64,000 bases of DNA from Tanytarsus gracilentus (lineage: Eukaryota; Arthropoda; Insecta; Diptera; Chironomidae): positions 434,001 to 498,000 of the forward strand of contig JAXRKN010000018.1 of NCBI GenBank assembly GCA_038502055.1, written 5' to 3'. The notes below the pieces were generated by a model. The model was given only the letters and a program-made list of their open reading frames with translations, was not told the DNA's origin and did no database searches. Positions 34,023 through 45,147 of the stretch are shown here, piece after piece; position 1 is the stretch's first letter, and each line of letters begins with the position of its first letter. Position numbers and translations under genes: made by a program.

Positions 34023-34501
34023 CAACACATTTATTTTCATGTTCTCAGCCCTGGTGTTTTTGATTCAATAAAATGTGTCTCAAATTAATTTTAACGGTTT
34101 TTTTAAATTTGAATTACGAGGGGTGATTGCTATTTAGCGATATTTAAATGTTTTTCTGTTGAAATTGATAGAAATAGTTGATAAATTGATAATAAAGTGT
34201 TTATAAAATCATAAAAGTGCACTTAAGTGCTAATAAATTTAAATAATTTCACCCTCGAGTGGTTCACAATAAGCTGATGATCCAGCCATTGATGCACCGA
34301 ATAAACTCATCACTAAAGTCACAACAAAAATCAATTTAAAAAGTGTGGAATTATTTTATTTTTCAAACACCTTTTAAACAAAATCAATAAATTTATATTT
34401 TGTGAAATAAAACTTCCAAGTTTAATAAAAATAAGATTTTTGACCTCAATTTTTTTATCAAACACGATTTAATTTTTAATCACGACTTAAATTAAATTTT
34501 A

Positions 34502-34509
34502 GTATAAAA
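34502..34509 (+). promoter_or_regulatory. TATA box of the secreted gene at 34547
   Basis: TATAAAAG lies 45 bp before the ATG, with an initiator-like TTCATTCGACAGTC between them (arthropod TCAKTY-type). The 5' leader would be very short. Confidence 0.6.
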
Positions 34510-34546
34510 GTCTTCTCGATTTTGCTTTCATTCGACAGTCGCAAAA

Positions 34547-35721
34547 ATGATTTTTGTTGTGTTTTTAATTTTTTCGAGCGTTTTTAGCGCCACATTTGCT
34601 GGATCGCCAGGCTATTGTGAGCCAATGGAAAGTAAAGTCATTGAGTTTGTGCAAAAAATGGAAATTGTGTTGGCAGCTAGAAAAGCTGAGTTAATTGGTG
34701 AGTTAATTCAAACTTTAAAAGGTAAATATAATAATAAAAAATCTACCAGACGTCGTTGGAGGATTTTCAAGATATTCCGTCATCGCCTTGCAAGAATTCG
34801 TCGCTCAAGAATTTGGAATGTATCCTGAGTTTATTGCCAACGTGACATCCTCAGTTTGTCATCACCCACCGAAGGTCATTCTTAAAGTTGTTTTGGGTGA
34901 AGATCAAAATCCACCAAAACCCCTCGACTGCATTCAGGAAATTCTTTTGCATATCAACGCAGTAGTTAAAAAGAATTTGGATGAAGTTGTTGAAATTATT
35001 CCGAGTGAAAAAGTAAATTCGACAGGTGAGAAAATTCAAAAAATATTTTAATTTTTTTGAAATTTAATTTTATTCAATTTTCTAGCTGTTTTCAAGTTTT
35101 TTTGATTACTTTTATTGTAAATTATTTTTAAATTTAAAAAGTACGTTATGAATTCACATAAAAACATTTAACTTCATAACGTACTTTTTTAATTTAAAAA
35201 TAAGGTCCAAAAAAGTGTGATTATTAAAGTAATGGAACAAAAACTTGAGAGTAGCTTATTTTTTTAATTTTTTAACTAAAAATGTCTCATTTTTTCCAGA
35301 CATTTCCTCATTCACTTGTTCTGAAATGATTAATTGGTTTAAAAATAATTACGGAGCTGATATTATCAAGTTTGAGTTGAATCGTGAACAACTCTTATCA
35401 TGTAAGTTGAAATAAATTTTTAAACTCTTTTAATTAATTTTTTATACCCCCTCAGACCAATCGATCACTCTCATCAAATATGCACCTTTAATTCCTGATT
35501 TGCTTATTGAAACTAAAGCTGTTCTATTGTCGGCTTACATCACTTCTGTCTCGGATGCTCTTCAAGTTGAACGCGCCACTTACGAACTTTTCCTTCAAGG
35601 TAATTTGACGACACTGCCGCCAGTCTTAGAATGCCTCGAGGAAATTCTATTGAAGGAGTATAAAGATATGATTGACTTTATGGATCGAATTATTAATGAC
35701 GCAAAGAATATTTCATGCTAA
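34547..35721 (+). CDS. Secreted helical protein, unknown family
   Basis: Exons 34547-34697, 34750-35025, 35300-35401 and 35456-35721 give 264 residues. The signal peptide is MIFVVFLIFSSVFSATFA, followed by GSPGYCEPMESK. Each of the four exons carries one or two cysteines in similar surroundings (CEPMESKVIEF, SSVCHHPPKV, LDCIQEILL, FTCSEMINWF, LECLEEILLKEY). LDCIQEILL and LECLEEILL look like copies of one repeat. It ends in ISC. No catalytic motif or known domain was recognised. A TATA box stands close upstream. Intron 2 carries an ACGTTATGAA palindrome. It is probably an abundant haemolymph or salivary-type protein, but this is a guess. Confidence 0.75.
35127..35203. repeat. ACGTTATGAA palindrome within an intron
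   Basis: Arms 'tttaaaaagtacgttatgaa' and 'ttcataacgtacttttttaa' form a near-perfect hairpin in intron 2 of the preceding secreted gene. It belongs to the same family as 12751-12832 and 60365-60437. Confidence 0.65.
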
Positions 35722-36233
35722 ACTTGATGGAAAAATAAACTAAAAAATTATTTGAACTTTTCTTGAATTAAACATTTTTTATTTAAAATTTTGATGGCCT
35801 CAATTCAACCTGAAATCTAGTCACGTTTCATCGTGGTTTGAGAAAAAAGCTTTGTAAGTTTTATAAAGCAAATGAGGGTGAGGAAAAATACTCACATGAA
35901 GTTTTAAAATAATATTTTAAAATTTAAAACAATCAACGAATTTTTTTATTTATAGTTAATTTCCGAATAATTTATAAATTTTAAAGATACGTTACGAAAA
36001 TCTCAATTATTTAATTAAATTTAAATTTAAGAACTTTTTAATTTCACCAATTGCAATTTTTATTAAAATTTCCGTTACAATTCAAATCCTAAAATCTCTT
36101 TCTCATTTTTTCTCTCTCCTCTCAAAAATCCGCTGAATTCAGAAAAAAAATTTACCTTCCCCTCGCTGTTGTTGTTTTCATTTTCTTCACTGTTTCTTGA
36201 ATTTACCTAAAAAATATAATTTAACTAACTAAA

Positions 36234-37888
36234 ATGCGAGTGATGTTGCTCAGAAATATTCTCACCGCCACAAATCTTCCGAAATTCATTCAGAGAAATT
36301 ATTCGTTCACGGTTAATTTGAGTGTTAAGGCGATTGATTCGATTGAAATTGCAGCTGATAAGACTTTCGGGCCGAATAGGAAAGTTAGCGTGCAGGTTAG
36401 TTAAATTTGAGCGTAATTTACCATGATTTAAGTGAAATTAAATAGAGATTGACATAATTCGAGTGATTCTAAATAATAATTGACTTAAATTAAAAATTTA
36501 GGGACGATTTTCAAATATTTTATGGATTTTTTTCAATTTTTGAGTGGGAAATTTTTTGTTGGATCTTTTTTTATTCCTAACTGTGGTGTCATCGAGATTA
36601 AACATGTTATTGTGAAAAATTTAATTGTTTTGGAATCTTTCGGCATGTCCAAACATGTCTTATAAGATTTCAATATACATAAATAAATTTTTGTCTTATA
36701 AGAATCCTTTAAAAAATTTAACTTGTCTCATAAGAATTTCTAGGATTTTATTTGTAATTCTCATAAGAATTTCCAAGCAAGTCTTTGAAGTCCTTTAGAG
36801 GTCACACAAGGACATTAATCGACCTCTTTATACATCTCAATTTATTTTTAATCCCTTTAAACCCAAATTTTAACTTTTTATTCAGTCATTTAAAAAATAT
36901 TTAATCAAATTTCTCTTTTAAGGTTTACGACTGCAACGGTCAACTTCAAAATGGATCACAACTCAACGCCATTCATCGTGAGGATGGATTTTATATGAAC
37001 TACAATAGATCAGAGGATGACAGATTAGTTGTCAGTCTACCACTAACCTCAAGGTTAGGTGAATTTGGTAAAATAATAATTTTTTTTATATAAAAGCCGT
37101 TAAATTTTGAATTTAAATGGAAAATGTGCTGTTATTTTTCAGACGTTCGTGTTCAAGGCGACAAAGCCGATGTTAAAATTGATAACCTCATAATGAATTC
37201 GCTTAAAATTGAAGTCACCGAAGGAAATGTCGACGTTCAAGCTGTCCGATTGAATAATTGCGAAATATCGACGAAAGATGATATTAAAGTTGTCGGTCTC
37301 TTCAGTTCACAACTCGATAAAATTCACGTCAAATCAACCGAAGGCCTCGTTGAGGTGATTGAATGTCGATGCTCGGAATTGATGGCCATCGGAAAGTCCG
37401 TTAAAATTTGGAATTGTTTTAATTCTTTGAATAAAATCAAAGGCGCTTATGAGACGATCATCACGAACCTGCTCGGGTGCACAACTGTCGAGGCGAGCGG
37501 CGAAAAAGTTCAAATTTCTGGCATCGCTGGAACTTTCAATGCATTTTTGAGCGCCAAGTCAAACCACATTGACCTCATCATGATTCACGGACACGATAAC
37601 GAAATTGTCATCACAAATCCAGAATCGAAAACTTTTCTCTCGTTTCCCGCGCGAATGATCAGCAAATTAACGAAAATTCTAATCACTGCAAAACCGGAAG
37701 TGATCACACAATCAGGCGATGACATCGTTCTCGATCGACTGAGCGATAAAGTTTTTGAAGTTGTTAGAAATGGCGATGGTGAAGTTGACAGCACGCTAAA
37801 TGTCAAAGTCACTGAAGCAAAAGAAATTCAAATTCATCGTCAATCGTGGGTCGATGGTTTCAGCTGGATGAAAAAGATTTTTGGATGA
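36234..37888 (+). CDS. FAM185A-like protein with putative mitochondrial presequence
   Basis: Exons 36234-36395, 36923-37067 and 37143-37888 give 350 residues. An alternative donor at 37059 would drop three residues and also keeps frame. The first 30 residues (MRVMLLRNILTATNLPKFIQ, then RNYS) are basic and amphipathic, fitting a mitochondrial presequence. The rest is a repeating beta-rich pattern (VKIDNLIMNSLKIEVTEGN; GLVEVIECRCSELMAIGKSV), as in the DUF4097/adhesin-like beta-solenoid of FAM185A. That assignment is by recalled resemblance. It ends HRQSWVDGFSWMKKIFG. Its GC content is above that of neighbours. AATAAA follows at about 37919, so it ends tail to tail with the LRR-BTB gene. Biochemical role unknown. 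Confidence 0.75.
36655..36785. repeat. Degenerate tandem repeat GTCTTATAAGAATTTC in intron 1
   Basis: The motif (T)CT(T/C)ATAAGA(A/T)TT occurs four times at about 30-50 bp spacing within intron 1 of the FAM185A-like gene. Confidence 0.4.
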
Positions 37889-37962
37889 TTTCGACAAGTT
37901 TTAAATAGACTGAAATTAATAAAGAAAAGTTGAAAAAAATTACGGTTTTTTAAGTAATTTAT

Positions 37963-39081
37963 TTAATTTGAGGCATCTTTAAATAAATTTTCAAATTCAT
38001 CTTTCAACTTTTTCATTTTCTGCAGCAACTCGAGATTTTCCATCAAATCCTCTTTCAAATTTTTGTCTGGATAAATTTTTTTAACTTCCTCGAATGATTT
38101 TCTCTTCAAATCTTCGTGATTGTTTTTGACTGCGTAAATTAAAATCTCAAGACAGTTTTGAGCATTCACAGCATCACCAATAATATTTCCAACGTGAAGC
38201 TTCAAATTTTCGAGCTTCAACTTTCCAGCAGCAGCTAAAACTTTCACTGACTTTTCATCAAACTTTTCTGGCGTGACGTCATTATAAATGTAGTCAAGAA
38301 TGACCTTAAAAACTTCAACTTCGATGTCCTCGAGAATTAATTCGTCAGCATCTGGATTATTTTTGATCATTTCAGCGAGTATTGGTGATCGAGCTGCGAG
38401 CATGAGTTTGTGGACTTTGAACTCATTTTCATCAATTTTGATTGTGAAGTCTTTGAAGTCATTTGAGATGAGAACTTTCTGAACGTCAAGCCACTGTTCA
38501 GGTTGCGATGGAAAAAATCCATCGATGGTCGCATTGAATTGACTTAAGTTGTAAATTCTTGTTTTTTTATCAATTACAAAATCAGTGCAGCTTTCATCAG
38601 CATAAATTAGATCTATTGATGGATTTCCTCTCAAATCGACGAATTTTAACTTTTTCAAATGTTTAAACGCGTTTTTGCCGATAAATTTGAGTTTTGAATC
38701 CCAAAATGAAATTCCTTCAATGTCCTCAAAGTCAGCAAAGAGATCAGATGGAATTTTCTCAATGTCCGAGTTCCAAAAATAAAAATTTTTAACTTTCTTA
38801 AAATTTTTCAAGTCAGCTCTGTGAATTTCTTTCAGACCACAATTGTTAATACATAACAAAGTCAAATTTGGGAAGAATTCGTGAAGATTTTGCGGAATTC
38901 TGGTTAAATTTGGGCAGTCGGTAATGGAAACTGCTCTGACGTCATCATTTTGGTTTTGATCAATTTTAAGTTTTCCAGTTTCTTCGAGTTCTTTTGATAG
39001 TTGTTGAGGAATTTGATTTAATTTTGCTGTGATAACCTCTCCGATCATGTAGATTTTAACATTTTCAATTACAAAAGCCAT
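37963..39081 (-). CDS. LRR-BTB-BACK protein, intact paralogue
   Basis: A single exon of 372 residues. About residues 50-160 are LRRs of the local type (HEFFPNLTLLCINNCGLKEI; LKKLKFVDLRGNPSIDLIY). A BTB/POZ domain follows at about 205-315 (DFKDFTIKIDENEFKVHKLM; LAARSPILAEMI; VILDYIYNDVTP). A BACK-like tail follows (NAQNCLEILIYAVKNNHEDL). There is no signal peptide, so it should be cytosolic. BTB proteins of this shape (HKLMLAARSP) usually serve as Cullin-3 adaptors, with the other domain choosing the substrate. Here that would be the LRRs (inference). The next gene upstream is a paralogue with a nearly identical BTB half. Confidence 0.9.
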   Translation of the reverse strand: MAFVIENVKIYMIGEVITAKLNQIPQQLSKELEETGKLKIDQNQNDDVRAVSITDCPNLTRIPQNLHEFFPNLTLLCINNCGLKEIHRADLKNFKKVKNFYFWNSDIEKIPSDLFADFEDIEGISFWDSKLKFIGKNAFKHLKKLKFVDLRGNPSIDLIYADESCTDFVIDKKTRIYNLSQFNATIDGFFPSQPEQWLDVQKVLISNDFKDFTIKIDENEFKVHKLMLAARSPILAEMIKNNPDADELILEDIEVEVFKVILDYIYNDVTPEKFDEKSVKVLAAAGKLKLENLKLHVGNIIGDAVNAQNCLEILIYAVKNNHEDLKRKSFEEVKKIYPDKNLKEDLMENLELLQKMKKLKDEFENLFKDASN

Positions 39082-39656
39082 TTTTAACTTTTAACTTGAC
39101 TTTTTACACTTTAAACCTTTAAAATTATTTTATCAACTTTTTTCTAGTGAATTGTAAATTTTTTATGATATCTCCAAGATAAGCCTGCGAAGGGGAGACA
39201 ACTCGAATGAAAAAATCCAGATTTGAATTTAAAAGAGCTGCTAAGTAATTTTTTTTCAATTAAAATTAAAAAATTCTCTCTATTTTAAATTTTTAAAGAG
39301 AATTTTTTTAAAACTGTAAAATTGTCTTAATTAATTTTGGAATGGAGGCTGACACGACGATTTGACAGTCAAAGTTTGATTAAAAATTTTGTAATGAAAT
39401 TTATTTTTTGTCAACTTAAAGTTTTTTGTACTAAAACAAAATTTGGTACTAAAAACTCGGTTTAGATGAAAACTTTTAGTAAATAAATAGAAAAACACGC
39501 ATATAAAAAAATTGAAATTGAATTTTTTTTCAAAGCTGTACTTTATTTTTTAAACACTCGAAAATAAATCTGACTCATCTTCGATTATTTAGGAAAAAAA
39601 TTTAAATTTATTCATCTAATTCTCTACATGTTCATAAAAAATCAAAAATATTTTTT

Positions 39657-40775
39657 TTAATCCATCATCAATTTTTCGAATGCATCATTTAAATTTTTCA
39701 TTTTCTGCAACTCGAGATTTTCCATCAAATCATCTTGAAAATTTTTGTCTGTTTAGAGTTTTTTAACTTCCTCCAATGCTTTTCTCTTCAAATCTTCGTG
39801 ATTGTTTTTTGATGCAGCGATTAAAATTTCGAGACAGTTTTGAGCATTCACAGCACCACCAATAATATTTCCAACGAGAAGTTTCAGAAATTCGAGCTTC
39901 AACTTTCCAGCGGCAGCAAAAACTTTCACTGACTTTTCATCAAACTTTTCTGGCGTGACGTCATTATAAATGTAGTCAAGAATGACCTCAAAAACTTCAA
40001 CTTCGATGTCCTCGAGAATTAATTCGTCAGCATCTGGATTATTTTTGATCATTTCAGCGAGTGTTGGCGATCGAGCTGCGAGCATGAGTTTGTGGACTTT
40101 GAACTCATTTTCATCAATTTTGATTGTGAAGTCTTTGAAATCATTGGAGTTGAGAACTTTCTGAACGTCAAGCCATTGTTCAGGCACCTTTTCGACATCC
40201 AACCAACTCTTTGGGGTTACTTGAAAAAACTTCTCAACAATTTTGTTGAATTTTTCGAAGTGATAAACTCTCGTTGATGTTTTGTAGCTTTCATTGAGAA
40301 ATCTGATGCTTCTGTGAGTGTAAATCAAGTCAATCGATGGATTTTCTCTCAAATCGACACACACAAGTGAATTTAAATACTTGAAAGTGTCTTTGGCGAT
40401 GAATTTAATTTTGTTATTGGATAAATTCACCTCCTTGAGATTTTTGCAGTCAAAAAAGAGATCCGCGTTCAGAACTTCAATTTCCATGTGAGTAAAATGA
40501 ATTTGCTTCAAATTTGCAAGACATTTCAAGTCGTCGCGGGTTAATTTCTTCAATCCACAAGCATTGATACATATTGAGTTCATGTATGGATATGTACGAC
40601 TCAAAACATCAAAGTAATCAGTTGATGAAATAAAATTGACGATCGTCACGCCCTTGATTGGACCATAGAATATATTTTGGTCATTTTTTTGATTGTTTGC
40701 GGTTGTGATATATTTGGATGTTAGTTTTGTTGTGCGCTTTACACCCCAAAGCATGTACATCTTTTCGAAGGGCAT
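39657..40775 (-). CDS. LRR-BTB paralogue cut short by a nonsense codon
   Basis: The frame opens at 40775 (MPFEKMYMLW) and stops at 39753-39755 after RKALEEVKKL, giving 340 residues. Beyond the stop the same frame still reads TDKNFQDDLMENLELQKMKN to a second stop at 39657-39659. This matches the tail of the intact paralogue (PDKNLKEDLMENLELLQKMK), so a recent nonsense change removed about 30 residues. The BTB half is almost identical to its neighbour while the LRR half is strongly diverged. At the junction the segment WLDVEKVPEQWLDVQKV shows the linker twice, once in its own form and once in the neighbour's. That fits gene conversion or unequal exchange. It may still be functional, as the BTB core is intact. 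Confidence 0.85.
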
Positions 40776-41040
40776 TTTAAAAAACTTTTTAGAATTTTCT
40801 TATGACGCACAAATTGAATTTCGTAAAAAAATGAAGGATGACAGTTAGAGGGTGCAAAACTTGATAAGATTTGATTTTTGAGTTTTAGTACAGAAAATTT
40901 AGAACAATAAATTTTTATGATTTTTAGCTTTCTTTAAGTTTTTTAGTAGGTAAAAAGATTTGTTGTTGAAATTTTTGAACATTGAAATTTAATAAAAATT
41001 ATAAATAAAATTTTTTAAATTTTTTTAACGAATTTTTATT

Positions 41041-41815
41041 TTATTTTTGTTCATTTTGCGAAAAATGCTTAGAAAATAACCAAAACGTCAACAGAATCAA
41101 AAATATGAACGACAATCCAGTAAAAATGACTTGAATGATCTTTGCTGACGTCGGAGTTGTCATCGGTCGAAACTCGGCGAACTTTTCTAAAATAATTTAA
41201 AAAAATCGTTAAGAAAAAATTTAAATTTTTTAATTGTAAAATTAGAAAAATTTTCTTTTTCTTAGATTAAAAATAATTCGAATTAATTAAAAACTCACCA
41301 CACGCATCGCAACAATTAAATCCAAATTTCTTAAAGTTTTCAAATTCTTTCTCGGTAACTTCTCGACATTTCATGTCCCAAAAGCTCACTCGAATTGCTC
41401 TCAGTCGTTCGCTGATAAAAATGAAATTTCTCAATTTTTTTTCGAAATTTTCAACTTTTTCGTCGCTCGAAATTTCGCAAGCCAAAGTGACGAAAATTTT
41501 CCTCCTCGCCAAACCGATTTTCAAAATGCTTTGAAGTGAAAAATTCACAGTCGGAAAGATTTCTTTCAGTTCTTCCTCGAGATTTGAAGCGAAATTTTGA
41601 AATTTCTTGCTCGACTTTGATGAAAAATCGGAATGAAATTTTTTAATGACAATCAAGTTGAGAAGAAATCGCTTTTGTGTTGTTGGATTTAAAATTTCAT
41701 GATAAATCGACTTTGTCTCTTCACTTTCGATTTTTTTCAGTTCAATTTCTGAATTTTCAACTTTAATCGTGACTTGATCTTGGTTGAGGGTTTGAGGTTG
41801 ATTCATGGCTGCCAT
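41041..41815 (-). CDS. Tail-anchored protein with SEA-like domain (divergent pair, left member)
   Basis: Exon 1 (41299-41815) and exon 2 (41041-41186) give 220 residues. Without splicing the frame would end 10 residues after the donor. There is no signal peptide. Residues about 45-140 (VIKKFHSDFSSKSSKKFQNF, ASNLEEELKEIF, KIFVTLACEI) have the spacing of SEA domains: F/W..F..~S..F..L...~E.~~..~F and a closing strand. This is a weak resemblance only. A CC-x2-C motif (CCDACGE) precedes an FRP motif and a single C-terminal TM helix (IQVIFTGLSFIFLILLTFWL). It is a clear homologue of the gene starting at 42026, with the same intron position and phase. Confidence 0.75.
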
Positions 41816-42025
41816 TTTTATGATTGCAGAACTTTAAAGATTGAAAATTTACAAGAGACTGAAATTTGAGCTTTGTCGAGGGAGTGACAAAAGTGGTTTT
41901 TACTTTTGTACTAAAAAACTTTTTGTACTAAAATTTTTTTGTACTAAATCTTCAGCATCAATCAACGATCGTGTCAGTGTTTTTCAACCTCTAAGGTGAA
42001 AAGATTTAATTTCATAATTTTTATC

Positions 42026-42839
42026 ATGTCTGACGATCCGGAAAAACTCAAAAATGTTGAACAAGAAAATAAATCTCAAGATTTTTCATCGGAAAACGAG
42101 AAAATTTTATTTCTCCTCAAAATTGTCGTCTGTCAAAAGTGGAACCAAAAATTTCTCACCAAAAACTCTGAAACTTTTCATTTTTTATCGGAAAAATTAG
42201 AAAAAGAGATGAAAAAGATTTTTCCGAAAATATTTTTTAAGCTTTTCGATGTGAAAAAAATTAAAACCAAAAGCGGAGAATTTTTCGTGACTTTTGGATG
42301 TGAAATGAATTCAAGTCACATGACAATTGAACAATTTATGAGAAAATTAAAAATTCACATTTTCGTAAATGGAAAATTGCATGTGACAAAAGTTAAATTG
42401 GAAAAACTTGAGTGCTTGAAAATTGACGAAAAAGAGCTTGAACATTTTTTGCTCAACTTTTATGAAAAGTGCGAAATTTGCTGTGAGTAAAATTTTAAAA
42501 ATTATATTTTAAGTTTTTAATTATTTCTTTAAATTTTAATTTATTTAAGTTAAAAAATTCGAAAGTCAATTTTTAAAAACTAAAAATTTTGAGTCTTAAA
42601 TTATTTTAAATTCTTTTTTTTAATTTCATATTTTGCAAAATTTTAAAAATTTAAGATTTTAAAAAATTTTCAGTTTTATTTCTAACAAATTTTTTAACTA
42701 TTTTCTTCCAGCTTCACTTTCATCATTTCGTCCGCAAGTCAACAATTTTAACTTCGATATAATCAAATGCTGGGTCGCCGCACTTTTGCTTATTTTATTT
42801 ATCATATTACTCATGTGGCTGAACTCACACTCGGCCTGA
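42026..42839 (+). CDS. Tail-anchored protein with SEA-like domain (divergent pair, right member)
   Basis: Exons 42026-42482 and 42712-42839 give 194 residues. The start is the ATG at 42026 (MSDDPEKLKN). A frame open to 41996 has only a GTG. The central domain (VVCQKWNQKFLTKNSETFHF, LSEKLEKEMKKIF, EFFVTFGCEM) aligns with the neighbour's. The CEIC-C motif (KCEICC) precedes the splice, followed by SFRPQ and TM helix CWVAALLLILFIILLMWL. The two ATGs are about 210 bp apart, so the pair probably shares a bidirectional promoter. Orientation in the membrane and function are unknown. Confidence 0.75.
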
Positions 42840-43048
42840 ATAAATAATAAACATCGCAGATGACTTTGAGATAAAAATGAGAAGCTAAGAAAAAGTTTTC
42901 AATGTTGATAAATAAAATTTTAATTGTTCAGCGATGACGAATGAAATACTCAATAAAAATTGTGATGAGATCATAAAAGAGATTTTGATTGAAATTTTAG
43001 GATTAAAATTTTTTTCAGGCTTTAATTTTATTTCTATTTAAACCTCAA

Positions 43049-45147
43049 TTACGAAACAATCTCAAGAATTTCATAAACTGTCGCTGTTTCTGGTTCATTT
43101 GAGCCAATCTCAGCACTTCCATGATCTTTTTTATGTTGCGTCAAATCCACATTGTACATAAACGTCTCATGACAAATGTCACAATAGTAAATATTTTTTT
43201 CGCCGTCGTGAACGAGACGCATATGCTGACGAAGATTTGAGCTCGTCTTACAGACGTGATTGCATTTCCAGCAGCTAAACGGCTTGATATCTTGATGAAC
43301 TCTAGAATTAAACGTTAAATTTAAATAATTTTTTTGATTGAAGAGATTGGAATCAACGTATTTTTTTAATTCAAACTCAACTAACCTCATGTGAACGTTA
43401 AATTCTCCCCTCTGTCGAAATTTCAGTGGGCATTCGGGACACTCGAATTTTTTAATGTCCGAATGCTTGTACAACTGATGACCTCGAAGATGTTCACTTC
43501 TTTTGAATCTCGCGCCACAATTGTCCTGCTGACACACATACGGTCGATCGTCGCCAGGCTTGTGTAATTTCTCGATATGTGCTTTAAGTTTTTCATCAGT
43601 TTTAAATCTCAACTTGCACATTTCACACACAAAATTGCAGCTGTGAATTTTAACGTGTTTTGAGTAATCGCCGGCGTTATCGAACACTTGCAGACACTCG
43701 AGGCAGGTTGTATCGAAATTTTCATACTTTAGCTGATGATCGCGCTCGATATGAACGCCAAGATATTTTCTCGATGAAAATTCACGATCACAGTATTTAA
43801 TGAAGCATTTATAGCGTTCGCGGTTATTTTTTGTTGCTCGAAATCGCTTTGGTTTTTGTAGATGAACGCCCATGACGCATTTCATCAAGTGAGTTTTCAG
43901 TGAAGTTTTTACCGAATATTTTACGGCGCATTTATCGCATTCGTATTTGACGCGATTATGAACGTCGAGATGAAGTTTCAGAGCGTAAGATTGAACAAAT
44001 GATTTTCCACAATCCTCGATGTGACACTTGAAAGGTTTGTTGTTCTCGTGAATTCGTTTGTGTCTCAATAAGTCGCCCGAAAAATTGAATTCTTTGCTGC
44101 ATTGCTCGCACTTGAATCGCTTTTCGCCACTTTTATGAACCAAAATGTGCGAATTTAGTCGACGCGAATTTTTAAAGACTTTTCCGCAATATTGACAAAC
44201 TTCCGCTCGATCATGACTGTGAACGTCTTTGAAGTGAAACGCAAAGTAGCTTTTGTAGTAGAAAAGTCGCCAACACTTTGGACATTTGATTGGCTCTTTG
44301 AGTCTTTTTCGTTGGTTTTTTTTCTTGCGAGCGTCGTCAGTTTCGTCTTCGGTATTGAGCATGATTTCGTAGTCGGAGAGATCTTCCTCGATTATGTGCT
44401 CCTCGTCGAGATACTCTTCTTCGATTATCTCAAACTAAAATTTGATTAGAAATTTTCAAAATAAAAAATCCTCGATGGGTCAAACATTTAAAATTCAATG
44501 GAACTCACCTGACTTATATTTTCGCTCTCATTTCTGTCAATTTCATGCTGAATTTCGTTTTGATCTTCAACTTTCTCTTCTTCAGTCTCGTCAACTTTAA
44601 AAACATCATTGATAATTCCTTCCTCATTCACCTCAATCTCGATTTCTTCTTCTTCAACTGGATAGTCGATTGCATCGACTAGTTCTAACTTGAATTGTGC
44701 AGCCTTTAGATTTTGGGTTCGTTTGAGTTTTCTGGCGAGATTTTCGAGAGTTTTTTGATTGTTTACGAGACGACTTTGGTAAGAGCGAAACGATTCGAGC
44801 TCTTGAAGGCACGGATTGCAGCAAATGTAATCGCTGAATGATAAAGTTGTTAGCTGGAAGTTGAAGATTTTTTATTAGTTGTTTTAAAAGTAAGAAATTT
44901 CATCGAAAGTCTTTTTAAATTCCTGAACTAAGAAGAAGCCATGCTAAAATTCACTCGAATGATTTTAAATTTGATTATTTATATAGTTTTCAAATTATTC
45001 TCACAATTTTACCTTCTTTTGAGTGATACTAAGGAAGTTCTGCTTGATTTTGCGCGTGATCGGCATCTTGAGATCATCTTTGTGTTGTAATTTTAAGCAG
45101 AATTGACAGTAAAACTTAATTTTATCAACTTCTAAGCTTTCCATCAT
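43049..45147 (-). CDS. ZAD-C2H2 zinc-finger transcription factor, twelve fingers
   Basis: Exons 45013-45147, 44509-44853, 43386-44434 and 43049-43301 give 593 residues. The N-terminal ZAD has its two Cys pairs CQFC (exon 1) and CCNPC (exon 2). ZAD is an insect-specific dimerisation domain. An acidic linker (EEEEIEIEVNEEG; EIIEEEYLDEEH) follows, then about 12 C2H2 fingers. They include CQYCGKVFKNSRRLNSHILVH-like units; finger 5 ends in Cys instead of His (LKTHLMKC). The last intron (43302-43385, 84 nt) splits finger 10. Removing it joins HM-R and VH to complete the second His. As that intron is a multiple of three and open, retention would add 28 residues and break the finger. Target genes unknown. 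Confidence 0.92.

Larger units (their letters stand above)
31659..34054. mobile_element. 2.4-kb composite hAT-type element
   Basis: A perfect 12-bp inverted terminal repeat, CCAGGGCTGAGA, is present. Exact 8-bp target duplications TGTTTTTG lie at 31651-31658 and 34055-34062. It contains, in order, a minisatellite, a copy of repeat family A, a large foldback block and a second tract of the same minisatellite. No transposase frame was seen, so it is non-autonomous. It sits 16 bp after the stop of the DM9 gene. Confidence 0.9.

Noticed and set aside
33738..34088. Frames with QCPTV/QCPSM repeats
   Set aside because: The same minisatellite, second tract; not a gene.
36923..37067. Donor at 37059 as the only exon-2 end of the FAM185A-like gene
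   Set aside because: Both 37059 and 37068 keep frame. The later one was chosen for the CDS because it keeps LGEF, but either may be used.
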